Shown one piece after another: positions 1 to 8,609 of a stretch of 41,407 bases of DNA. Both the position numbers and the translations under genes were made by a program. Under the pieces are notes generated by a model. That model was not told where the DNA came from. It ran no database searches and was given only the letters and a program-made list of their open reading frames with translations. The DNA is from Microcaldota archaeon. GTDB taxonomy: Archaea; Micrarchaeota; Micrarchaeia; Micrarchaeales; CABMGC01. Where the stretch lies: positions 1-41,407 of the forward strand of contig JAJZLT010000008.1 of assembly GCA_021803245.1 (NCBI GenBank), written 5' to 3'. How positions within the stretch are numbered: the stretch's first letter is position 1; every line of letters starts with the position of its first letter.

Positions 1-2
1 TC

Positions 3-101
3 TCTAGGCAGGAAGGATTCCTTTACTTCATAGACAAGAGTGGCTATGTTGCAAGGACAAAGATGAACAGGAAGGGCAGAATAAGCAGGAAACGAAGATA
101 A
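3..101 (+). CDS. C-terminal fragment of a short basic protein (…SRQEGFLYFIDKSGYVARTKMNRKGRISRKRR*), truncated by window edge
   Basis: Open frame from position 3 to TAA at 99-101; basic composition; FIDKSGYVAR-like motif echoed in neighbouring genes. Confidence 0.6.
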   Translation, partial: SRQEGFLYFIDKSGYVARTKMNRKGRISRKRR

Positions 102-184
102 ATCCTAAAACAATTTTGCTTTTTTTATTTTAATTTTATATTTATTTCTTTTTTGCTTCTTTTATTGTTTTGATCTGTCACAGC

Positions 185-761
185 ATGCATTCCGGAGAGT
201 GGTTTTATTTCAAGGAATAAAAGGATACGCAGGACATATATCGAGGAAAAAGCGGCACAGCGCAGAACTGAACCTGTTCAGGCAGCTAAGAAAAAGAAAA
301 ACCTCTCGTATAGGGTCGGCTTTGCCCTTGTTATCCTAGGTGCTGCATTTTTAATAATAGGGTCCCTCTCAGTTTTTTACAACTTAAATTCCTTTGTTTC
401 AAAAGCGGTTCCTAATGCAATAAATGTTATAGGTGCAAACGCCTTCAATGCGGAGCTTAAACTTTATAATATTACTGAAACGCAGTATCAGAGTGAAGTT
501 GGCTCGTTTCTGGAATTTGAGGGAGGCGTCAACCTGCTTTTTGGACTTCTGGCTGTTGTGTCAGCTTATATGTTCTTCATGAGGAACAGCACAACCAGGA
601 CCGGGAAGACTATCTGGATAGTAGTAAGCATCTTTACAGGGATACTGAGCATTTTACTAAATGGCTTGGACATAGGATTGGCAGGCCCGCTGTTCGTATT
701 GGCAGGAGGCATCCTGGCCCTGGTAGGCTTTACAAGGCAGGAAAAAGTCGATAGCAGTTGA
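185..761 (+). pseudogene. Small membrane protein with an apparent +1 frameshift: ATG185 (MHSGEWFYFKE, stop TAA 218-220) continues in the frame from 219 (KRIRRTYIEEKAAQRR…) to the stop at 759-761
   Basis: The downstream frame is open from before 192 to 761 with no ATG/GTG/TTG until GTG558. Skipping T218 joins it to an ATG-initiated N-terminus matching the local family motif. Two or more hydrophobic segments. Confidence 0.6.
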
Positions 762-847
762 ATCCTTCCGCCTGACTAATATAATGGACCAATATAAGAC
801 GCGGCTGCGGAAATTCTGGCTGCTCTTGGCATGGAAATCTCCTAGAC

Positions 848-1987
848 TCAGAAAGTTTCGATTCTGGGCCAGTCTATGTCTGATGGCTTTGTCTGCGAGA
901 ACATTTCCGAAGTATCAGCTACATCTGCCCTTGTCAAGGACATTACGCCTATATTTATCAATGCCAATATGCTTGTTGCGAGCAGGTATGACGTATATGT
1001 ATATAGGTATTCGTAGCTAAGCAGTACGAATGCAACTACCGCCACTATTGCAGAGAACTTGAACGTCTTTGATGAAGGCCTGAGTATTAGTAATGCTGAG
1101 ACAAATTCAAGTGCAACGATGGCCAGGTTGGCTCCAGAAGTATAATAGCTATAATTGTTGCTAAATAGGAACTGCTGGAAGCCGTTCTTCATTACATATG
1201 AGGCAAAGAATGAGAATTGTGAAAATGAGAAGTACATAAGTATGCTTCCCGCTATTATAGACAGGACTGAAGAAACGTATACAAACTCGTTATATTTCAT
1301 CTTGAGCTGGACCGGGGATATCCGGCTTACAGTATCTATATCTTCAAGGCAGTACTCTGCGCCATTATATTCTATCAGGTCAGAGTAGCAGAACGGCCTT
1401 TTGCAGTAGTTGCATATTGAGTATGCAGGGCGCCACGGGTGCGTAGAGCATGACTTGCCCTTTGCCAGCGCCATGTTTTGTCTCGCATTCTTTGTGATAG
1501 AGATGCTCTTTTTCTCGTTTATTTCAGGAGCGTAATACTCGCGTGCCGCATTTTCAGGCGCCACGTTGGGTGGCACGTTAGGAATAGGCACTTCTTGGAC
1601 AGGTTCCGGCTCTTTTGGCACCGGCTGCTGCACCTGTTCCGCATGCTGCATTTCCTTCTGTGGTTGTATGGGCTTTGGCTGCTGCAGGACCAGCGTGCTT
1701 GGCAGTGATTCTGATGTGGTAATAATCTCGTGGGATGCAGACTGCACTTGCTCTTCCTGCGATGGCGATGCCTGCGCGGCATTGCTTTTTTTGCTGAATG
1801 CACCGGAGAGCGATGCTAGAAATCCCTTCTTCTTCGCTTTAGCTGCCTTCTGCTGCACAGCCTGAGTTGCAAGAGCAGAGCTAGGCGCGGCAGACCCAAT
1901 ACCGGATCCTTTGTCGGCAACGCTACCCTTATTGTTTACATAGCCTCTTTTCTTGAAAATTAGAAGGCTATTTGGGTCTACGCTCAA
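848..1987 (-). CDS. Membrane protein with B-box-like zinc finger (CSTHPWRPAYSICNYCKRPFCYSDLIEYNGAEYC) and several C-terminal TM segments
   Basis: 379-aa ORF; Cys/His pattern; P/Q-rich linker; hydrophobic C-terminal half. Confidence 0.75.
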   Translation of the reverse strand: MSVDPNSLLIFKKRGYVNNKGSVADKGSGIGSAAPSSALATQAVQQKAAKAKKKGFLASLSGAFSKKSNAAQASPSQEEQVQSASHEIITTSESLPSTLVLQQPKPIQPQKEMQHAEQVQQPVPKEPEPVQEVPIPNVPPNVAPENAAREYYAPEINEKKSISITKNARQNMALAKGKSCSTHPWRPAYSICNYCKRPFCYSDLIEYNGAEYCLEDIDTVSRISPVQLKMKYNEFVYVSSVLSIIAGSILMYFSFSQFSFFASYVMKNGFQQFLFSNNYSYYTSGANLAIVALEFVSALLILRPSSKTFKFSAIVAVVAFVLLSYEYLYTYTSYLLATSILALINIGVMSLTRADVADTSEMFSQTKPSDIDWPRIETF

Positions 1988-2004
1988 AAAACCACTTCTT
2001 TTCT

Positions 2005-2256
2005 CTAGAACTTCTTATTGCTATTAGAGAATCTCATGGCTTCCTCCTTCTTCTTCTCGAATATGCCCCTGTGCTTTGCGCAACTTATGCAATAGTAGAT
2101 CTTCCTCTTTGACATGAACCGCACATTGTTTCCGCCCATGTTCGGGTCTGTGCCGAAGCGTATGGTCTTTTCATATGCTACTGCCTTATTTCTAGGCATT
2201 GATCTACCGCAGTTGTCGCAAGTTACCAGTGGTTCTCGTCCTCTCAGCACCAACAC
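2005..2256 (-). CDS. rps26e: Ribosomal protein eS26 (S26e)
   Basis: VTCDNCGRSMPRNKAVAYEK…KIYYCISCAKHRGIF: two CxxC pairs and characteristic eS26 sequence. Confidence 0.85.
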   Translation of the reverse strand: MLVLRGREPLVTCDNCGRSMPRNKAVAYEKTIRFGTDPNMGGNNVRFMSKRKIYYCISCAKHRGIFEKKKEEAMRFSNSNKKF

Positions 2257-2394
2257 CTCTTTTACTTATTATCTTTACTTATAAAGATTAATAGACTTAT
2301 GTCTTCAACAAGGCCGTCATCAGCTGACGTTAATCAGCGTTGCTGCAAACGCTATTTGGCTGATTTGATGACTGCTTATGCAGTTTTAGGCAAA

Positions 2395-2460
2395 TAGAAA
2401 GATTTAAATATCTATCTAGCCATAATAATACTGCTCATTTTAGAAAGATTTAAAAATTTA
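2395..2460 (+). promoter_or_regulatory. Duplicated BRE/TATA-like elements upstream of tfb
   Basis: Exact 14-bp direct repeat tagaaagatttaaa at 2395-2408 and 2441-2454, each a plausible archaeal BRE/TATA. Confidence 0.5.
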
Positions 2461-2513
2461 ATTATAGAAAGGCCCGAAGCTAGCATGCTGAAGGCAGAGC
2501 AGATGGCATTTAA

Positions 2514-3569
2514 GTGGTTATAATGGAGAAAACTACGAAAAAATCAAAATCAAAGCAGATAAGCAAGGTTAGGGATAGTGAGACCGAGGAAGTCTTTGAT
2601 GATGCACCGCAAGCGAAGCAGCCCGTAGCTGCAAGGGCGGCGGCGGTTCCGCAAGGCGGCGCAGAGATAAAGAAATGCCCCAGCTGTGGCAGTTTGGACG
2701 TTATCTTTGACAATGAACGAGGAGAGTATATCTGCAACAACTGCGGCTTGGTAATAGAGGAGAATGTTACCGATGTAGGGCCGGAGTGGCGCGCGTTTGA
2801 CTCTGACCAGAGAAATGCAAGGGCGAGGACAGGCGCTCCGATAAAGTACATGAAGCCCAACAAGGGGCTGGTCACTGAAATAGACATGTATAACAAGGAC
2901 ATACGAGGCACCAAGCTGCCTTCTAAGAGGCAGGCACAGCTCTACAGGATGAGGAAGTGGCACAAGAGGGCGAGCATAGCGAGCTCAAGCGAGAGAAACT
3001 ATCTGGTGGCGCTGCCTGAACTCAACAGGGTAGCAAGCTATCTGGGCTTGCCGGACAACATACGCGAGCAGACAGCGCTTCTTTACAGGCAGTGCGTGAA
3101 GAATAATCTTATAAGGGGAAGGCCGATAGAAACTGTAGTAAACGCAGCGCTATATGCAACATGCAGAAGCGCAGGAATGCCCAGGACCCTTGATGAGATC
3201 TCGCAGATCTCAAATGTCTCGAAGAAGGAGATAGGCCGCACATACCGCATAATAGCGCATGAACTTAATCTTAAGATACCGCTGACCGATCCTTCGAGCT
3301 ACGTGCCGAGGTACGTTGCCGCGCTGAAGCTGAGCGGCGAGGCGCAGGAGAAGGCCATGCTACTGCTTAAGCAGGCGATGAAGAAAGGCCTGATAAGCGG
3401 AAGGAGCCCTACAGGCGTGTCCGCAGCGGCAGTTTATATAGCAGGCGCACTGGTTGGCGAGAGGAGGACCCAGAAGGAAGTGGCTGATGTGGCAGGAGTA
3501 ACAGAAGTCACCATAAGGAACAGATACCGGGAGCTCAAGCAGGAGCTCAGCATAGACGTGAACCTTTAA
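2514..3569 (+). CDS. tfb: Transcription initiation factor IIB (TFB); likely start ATG 2523
   Basis: Zn ribbon CPSCGSLDVIFDNERGEYICNNCG, B-reader region PEWRAFDSDQRNARARTGAP, two cyclin-like repeats. Confidence 0.97.
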   Translation: MVIMEKTTKKSKSKQISKVRDSETEEVFDDAPQAKQPVAARAAAVPQGGAEIKKCPSCGSLDVIFDNERGEYICNNCGLVIEENVTDVGPEWRAFDSDQRNARARTGAPIKYMKPNKGLVTEIDMYNKDIRGTKLPSKRQAQLYRMRKWHKRASIASSSERNYLVALPELNRVASYLGLPDNIREQTALLYRQCVKNNLIRGRPIETVVNAALYATCRSAGMPRTLDEISQISNVSKKEIGRTYRIIAHELNLKIPLTDPSSYVPRYVAALKLSGEAQEKAMLLLKQAMKKGLISGRSPTGVSAAAVYIAGALVGERRTQKEVADVAGVTEVTIRNRYRELKQELSIDVNL

Positions 3570-3577
3570 GTGGTCTG

Positions 3578-3994
3578 ATGCGCATTGAAGCGGCCCTTGT
3601 GGCCGTTTCCTTTCTTTTATTTTCAGGCTTAGCCTTTGCGCAGCATTCAGGCATAAGCACTTCAGGCTACAACGCCCTGCAGGCCAGGGAATATGTTGCC
3701 AACGCAACAGCATATGTAAAGAGCGTGAACGAAAGCGCCTACCTCATTTTCTACCCTAATCTGACCACAGCGTATTCCTACCTTTCTAAGGCCGGGAGTT
3801 ATAGCAATTCATCGCCTTCTACTGCAGTTTCTTTTGCATACAAGGCTACGCAATCTGCAAGGAATGCGTACCAGAACATACAGGTTTACAAAGCAGACTC
3901 CCTCGCAGTTGTAATGGCATTTACCATTGCTACGGCCTTGGTCTTATATATGTATATGAAGCGCATTGATAGGAAGATGAAGAGCAAGGCGTAG
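3578..3994 (+). CDS. Predicted secreted/membrane-anchored small protein
   Basis: N-terminal signal-like hydrophobic segment, C-terminal TM followed by a basic tail. Confidence 0.6.
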   Translation: MRIEAALVAVSFLLFSGLAFAQHSGISTSGYNALQAREYVANATAYVKSVNESAYLIFYPNLTTAYSYLSKAGSYSNSSPSTAVSFAYKATQSARNAYQNIQVYKADSLAVVMAFTIATALVLYMYMKRIDRKMKSKA

Positions 3995-4011
3995 TTTCAC
4001 ATGGTAATTTT

Positions 4012-5274
4012 ATGGTAAATAAAGAAGACGTACTTGAAGCCCATAAACGCAATGGAGGCAAGGTAGGTACAATAGGCAAGGTTGCGATTACAGGAATGGA
4101 TGACCTGTCAGTCTATTATACGCCTGGCGTTGCTTATGTTTGCGAGGCCATAAAAGCCGACAAGACGCTTGCCTATGAATACACCGGCAAGTCGAACACC
4201 GTAGCCATTGTTTCTGATGGCACTAGAATCTTGGGCCTTGGGGATATAGGGCCGGAGGCAGGGATGCCAGTTATGGAGGGCAAGGCATTGCTTTTCAAGA
4301 AATACGGCGGAGTTGATGCCGTGCCTCTCTGCCTGGACACGAAGGATGAGAATGAAATAATTAAAGTGGTAAAGGCAATAGGACCCAGCTTCGGCGCCAT
4401 TAACATAGAGGATATAGAATCGCCGAAGTGCTTCAGGATCGTGGATCGCCTGAGCAGGGAGCTCAGCATACCTGTATTCCACGATGACCAGCAAGGCACT
4501 GCGGTAGTGGTGCTTGGAGCGCTAGTTAATGCATTGAAGCTTGCCGGGAAAGACAAGAAAGCGAGGATAGTTGTGAATGGCGCAGGCGCAGCAGGATTGG
4601 GCATCATACGCCTGCTGAGCTTTGCCGGTTACAAAAACCTGTATTCGCTTGACAGGAATGGCATAATATACAGGGAGAGGGAGGACCTTAACGATTTCAA
4701 AAAGGAGATAGCATTAAAGACAAACAGCGAAGGGCTTTCTGGAGGGATAGAGGAGGCGGTAAAAGGCTCGGATGTGCTGATCAGTGCATCCAGGAAGGGT
4801 GCGTTTGGCAAGGAGATAATAAGCCTGATGGCTGAGAAGCCCATAACATTTATGCTGGCAAACCCTGAACCTGAGATAAGTTACCTTGAGGCCAAGGAAG
4901 GCGGTGCTTACATCGCAGCTACAGGAAGAAGCGATACACCGAACCAGATAAATAACCTTGTCTCTTTTCCAGGCATAGTTAAAGGCATGCTCGAAGTCAG
5001 GGCAAGTGGCGTCAACTACGAGATGCTCTATGCTGGCGCAATTGCCATTTCTAAGAGTGTGGGAGGCAGGCTGTCACAGGAGAACATAGTGCCGAGCGTT
5101 CTTGACCCAAAGGCTGCTTCCAGAGTAGCCTCGAATGTTGCTGGCGCGGTTGCGGAAGCCGCAGTGAAGACGGGGCTGGCAAGCGTGAATAAGACAAGGC
5201 AGGAAGTGAGCAAAATTACAAAAGATGCCATAAAGAAATATTCCAGGCTGGAGAAGAGGATACCGCATCTTTAG
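4012..5274 (+). CDS. Malic enzyme (malate dehydrogenase, oxaloacetate-decarboxylating)
   Basis: YYTPGVAYVCEAI, SDGTRILGLGDIGPEAGMPVMEGK, FHDDQQGTAVVVLGAL, GAGAAGLGI NAD(P)-binding motif. Confidence 0.95.
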   Translation: MVNKEDVLEAHKRNGGKVGTIGKVAITGMDDLSVYYTPGVAYVCEAIKADKTLAYEYTGKSNTVAIVSDGTRILGLGDIGPEAGMPVMEGKALLFKKYGGVDAVPLCLDTKDENEIIKVVKAIGPSFGAINIEDIESPKCFRIVDRLSRELSIPVFHDDQQGTAVVVLGALVNALKLAGKDKKARIVVNGAGAAGLGIIRLLSFAGYKNLYSLDRNGIIYREREDLNDFKKEIALKTNSEGLSGGIEEAVKGSDVLISASRKGAFGKEIISLMAEKPITFMLANPEPEISYLEAKEGGAYIAATGRSDTPNQINNLVSFPGIVKGMLEVRASGVNYEMLYAGAIAISKSVGGRLSQENIVPSVLDPKAASRVASNVAGAVAEAAVKTGLASVNKTRQEVSKITKDAIKKYSRLEKRIPHL

Positions 5275-5357
5275 CATGACGCGCTGAATAGGTTGCCGCT
5301 AGGCTGCCAGGCAGTTGCGCTATTTTCAAAACATGTGAACAGCAGCTGCACCTGAAA

Positions 5358-6407
5358 TTATGAAAATTTGGAATTAAGCCTCTTTAGTATCTTGTACTTT
5401 TCACCTTTCTCTATTCTTGCTGCATCTATTATGTGACACATTGTCTCTATCAGCTCATCATACCCTCTCCGGTTTATCTCGAATGGTATCTTATCCTTTC
5501 CGCCCACATTGTACGCGAATGTGACCGGATCTCTATATGCGAGTTCCTTTCCGTAAATAAGGCTGGAAACGAAGGCGAGGGAACGGATTGTAGCCCTGCC
5601 CACCCCTTTTATCAGAAGGAGGTCTCTGTAATCCTGCGGGTCCAACTCGCCGGCTCTCTTTATAGCTTCCATGCCTCTCCTGCCTACATCAACCTTTGCA
5701 ATTATTCCGTGCCTTTCCGGGTAGCTGGTTTTTTTCACTATTTTATCGTACTCCTTCAGCGCTTCTATGCTCGCTTTTTTTACCCATTCGTTCTGAGAAT
5801 ATGTAAGATCCATAGAGTTTACATGAAGCTCAGAAGAAACGCATGTATGCGGTTCATTGGTTATATCTGAAGCGTTTACTGACCCGCTGAACCATTGGAA
5901 GCGTATGGCTTTGTTTCCTTCCCGCGGCATGGCCTGCTGCACTACGGCCCATTTCTTGTCGCTGGAGAAAATGAATGAATGGTAGTATATGCCTATGTTA
6001 TCGTATATCATAGACGAATCTATCTTGGCAGCGAGGCGGCTGAATTCGGCAAACCTTTCATCCTCGCCAGGAATTGACAGAACATCAGTGCCTGCCTTTA
6101 TCTCTTCAGGGGTCTTAAGCCCGGCTTTCCCCTTTCCTCCAGCTATGTATATCGAGCCTGTTGAGTTAAGTGCTTCTTTCAATGCGCCCATGGTCACTGT
6201 TGTAGTGCCGCTGCTGTGCCAGTCATATCCAATCGCGCAGGCAAGCGCCTGGAACCAGTTGCTGTCGCTTAGCCTGGCAACAAGCTCGCCTGGGCCATAT
6301 TCATCGATTATTACCGTGCATATTGCATCGCCAAGCTTTACCATCCGCTGGAAAAGCCATCTAGGCGCTTTGCCTCCATGAAGAGGAAGTTCAGTTGCAT
6401 AGTGCAT
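5358..6407 (-). CDS. DUF763 family protein (start likely at internal ATG, MHYATELPLHGGKAPRWL…)
   Basis: Characteristic N-terminus TELPLHGGKAPRWLFQRMVKL and IGYDWHSSGTTTVTMGALKEAL; helix-hairpin-helix-like LLLIKGVGRATIRSLA. Confidence 0.85.
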   Translation of the reverse strand: MHYATELPLHGGKAPRWLFQRMVKLGDAICTVIIDEYGPGELVARLSDSNWFQALACAIGYDWHSSGTTTVTMGALKEALNSTGSIYIAGGKGKAGLKTPEEIKAGTDVLSIPGEDERFAEFSRLAAKIDSSMIYDNIGIYYHSFIFSSDKKWAVVQQAMPREGNKAIRFQWFSGSVNASDITNEPHTCVSSELHVNSMDLTYSQNEWVKKASIEALKEYDKIVKKTSYPERHGIIAKVDVGRRGMEAIKRAGELDPQDYRDLLLIKGVGRATIRSLAFVSSLIYGKELAYRDPVTFAYNVGGKDKIPFEINRRGYDELIETMCHIIDAARIEKGEKYKILKRLNSKFS

Positions 6408-6597
6408 GATAGTGACACCCTTAGAGCTAAAGGCGCTTGCCCCGCCCGGATTCGCATGCTTCTTCTCGGTACAGCAAAGGCGGCCCCTTGCTGCCTTGCA
6501 TCGCATTCTTGACACCGGTTTTGTGCCGATTTTTCATATCTCAATTCCCGATGCCGCTGCATGCCGGATTTATGCACATATTTATTCTGAATCCCGT

Positions 6598-7563
6598 TTA
6601 TGCCCGTACCGATAATTTTTGCATGTTATATTCATATAGCGGCGACGCATTGTACCCCAGATTCTGCAGTTCTACTGCAAACCTGTGCGCTTCCGCAGCC
6701 CTGCCTCTTGTGTATATGGCTTTTGGATTGCAGGCGTCTATGTACTCTCTTGCCTGCTTAAAATCCGCATGATCGCTTAATGCAAATTGGGCATCGACAT
6801 CAAAGCGCACCGTCTTTGCAAATCCAGTAGCTACCGAAGTGAATATTCTTTTCTTGAACCTGGATAAAAGGCTTGCGCTGATTTTATGCAAACTCGAAGG
6901 ATCTACAATTGCCATGAAATTTCCTTTAATAAGTAAATTGCGGTCTTCCCAATTGTAATCTGCCGATGCGTAATCCAGATCAACTCCGAATTTGCAATAG
7001 ACTTTATTTATCCTGCTTATTTTACTGCCAACGACAGGTACAACGCCTATCTCATTGGCAATCTTTATGAGTTCCTGGGATTTTCCAAGTGAGTATGCGC
7101 CGAATAGGACTATGCCCTTTTCAAGCTTCGCTTCTATGAATTTTTGTATGCAGGCTATCACTTCGCTGCGCTGATCAAACACAACATCTTTTTCAGGATA
7201 TGTGGAATCGATAATGAGCGTATCTGCCTGCTTTAACTCTATCTTTTCGGCAGCATAAGAATCCTGCATCTGATAATCGCCGCTGTAGAGTATTGTGCCG
7301 CCTTCGGTATTGCCATACAGCTGCCTTGAACCCAGCACATGCCCTGCATTGAGAAGCTTTACCCCATCCAGATTATCAGCTGCACTTATGTCCTTGCTGC
7401 ACCTTGCCTCGATAAGCTCCTTTGTTGGCTGGCTTAAGATGCAGGGCTTTCCTTTCCTTATTCCAGACATATGGTCATAGTGGGCATGCGATACAAAACT
7501 ATACTCTGTTTCAGGCTCGTGCTTGTCCAGAGCTATGCTGTAATTGCTAAACCTGAATCCCAT
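6598..7563 (-). CDS. MBL-fold (beta-CASP-like) exonuclease/RNA-processing protein
   Basis: FVSHAHYDHMSG metallo-beta-lactamase motif, LNAGHVLGSRQL, ILYSGDYQ, ALSDHADF. Confidence 0.85.
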   Translation of the reverse strand: MGFRFSNYSIALDKHEPETEYSFVSHAHYDHMSGIRKGKPCILSQPTKELIEARCSKDISAADNLDGVKLLNAGHVLGSRQLYGNTEGGTILYSGDYQMQDSYAAEKIELKQADTLIIDSTYPEKDVVFDQRSEVIACIQKFIEAKLEKGIVLFGAYSLGKSQELIKIANEIGVVPVVGSKISRINKVYCKFGVDLDYASADYNWEDRNLLIKGNFMAIVDPSSLHKISASLLSRFKKRIFTSVATGFAKTVRFDVDAQFALSDHADFKQAREYIDACNPKAIYTRGRAAEAHRFAVELQNLGYNASPLYEYNMQKLSVRA

Positions 7564-7613
7564 AATGTCGCCCTGATAGCAACTCCTACAATATAAAAGT
7601 TTATATACATCTA

Positions 7614-8609
7614 ATGCGTTATTTATTATCGAATTACACGGTGAATGTTTTGGCTGAAAAACTTATTATAATAGGCGCCGGGCCGGCAGGCCTTTCTGCT
7701 GCCATATATGCATCTAGGGAGGGATTTGAACCGTTAGTGATAGGTGGCATGGGCGGTGGCCAGCTTGAGCTAACGAGTGTAGTTGAAAACTATCCCGGCT
7801 TTCCTGAAGGGATAGATGGTCCGAAGCTCATAAGCGATCTGAAAAGGCAGGCTGAGCACTTTGGTGCCAGGTTCGTATATGAATTCGTAAATAAAGTGGA
7901 TTTCAACACAAAGCCGTACAAGATATTCACAGACGGGAATACGTATGAGGCTGATGCGATTATAGTGGCTACTGGTGCTGATGCAAGATGGTTGGGTATT
8001 GAATCAGAGAAAAGATTCCGCGGGAAGGGCGTCTCAAGCTGCGCCACATGCGACGGCGCATTTTTTAAAGGGGCGAGCGTGATAGTAGTCGGCGGCGGAG
8101 ACACTGCCATGGAAGATTCCCTTTTCCTGACCAGATTTGCCAAGAGCGTGACAGTAGTGCACCGGAAGAATGAGTTTAGAGCCAGCAGGATAATGCAGGA
8201 AAGAGTCTTGCATAACGATAAGATAAACGTTATATGGAACAGTACTGTAGAAGAGATAAAAGGAGATTCCAGGGTCAATGGAGTTGTACTGAAGAACGCT
8301 TTGACTGGGCAGACACAGGAACTTAAGATTGATGGTGTTTTCATAGCTATAGGATACACGCCCAATACAAAGCCATTTGCAGGAAGTCTGCCGCTGGACG
8401 AACAAGGTTACATTATAACTAAGGATGAGGTACTTGTAGATAGGAAGGATGGCATTTTCATAGCAGGCGATGTCGCTGACCACTATTATAGGCAGGCGGC
8501 AACGGCTAGTGGAAGTGGAGTTAAATGCGCCATCCGGGCAAGGGAATACCTATCAAATCTTTATTATGAGAAAAAAGAGGGAAGCGGGAGCAGCGAATCT
8601 GCGCATTAG
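7614..8609 (+). CDS. trxB: Thioredoxin reductase
   Basis: IIGAGPAGLSAAIYASRE FAD motif, CATCDG redox motif, GGGDTAMED, IFIAGDVAD. Confidence 0.95.
   Translation: MRYLLSNYTVNVLAEKLIIIGAGPAGLSAAIYASREGFEPLVIGGMGGGQLELTSVVENYPGFPEGIDGPKLISDLKRQAEHFGARFVYEFVNKVDFNTKPYKIFTDGNTYEADAIIVATGADARWLGIESEKRFRGKGVSSCATCDGAFFKGASVIVVGGGDTAMEDSLFLTRFAKSVTVVHRKNEFRASRIMQERVLHNDKINVIWNSTVEEIKGDSRVNGVVLKNALTGQTQELKIDGVFIAIGYTPNTKPFAGSLPLDEQGYIITKDEVLVDRKDGIFIAGDVADHYYRQAATASGSGVKCAIRAREYLSNLYYEKKEGSGSSESAH

Noticed and set aside
1478-1865. Cys/Gly-rich plus-strand ORFs (1478-1708, 1566-1865)
   Set aside because: Arise from reading the P/Q-rich linker of the minus-strand zinc-finger protein in antisense; composition artefact.
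7790-8365. 191-aa minus-strand ORF opposite trxB
   Set aside because: Antisense to TrxB; no family features.
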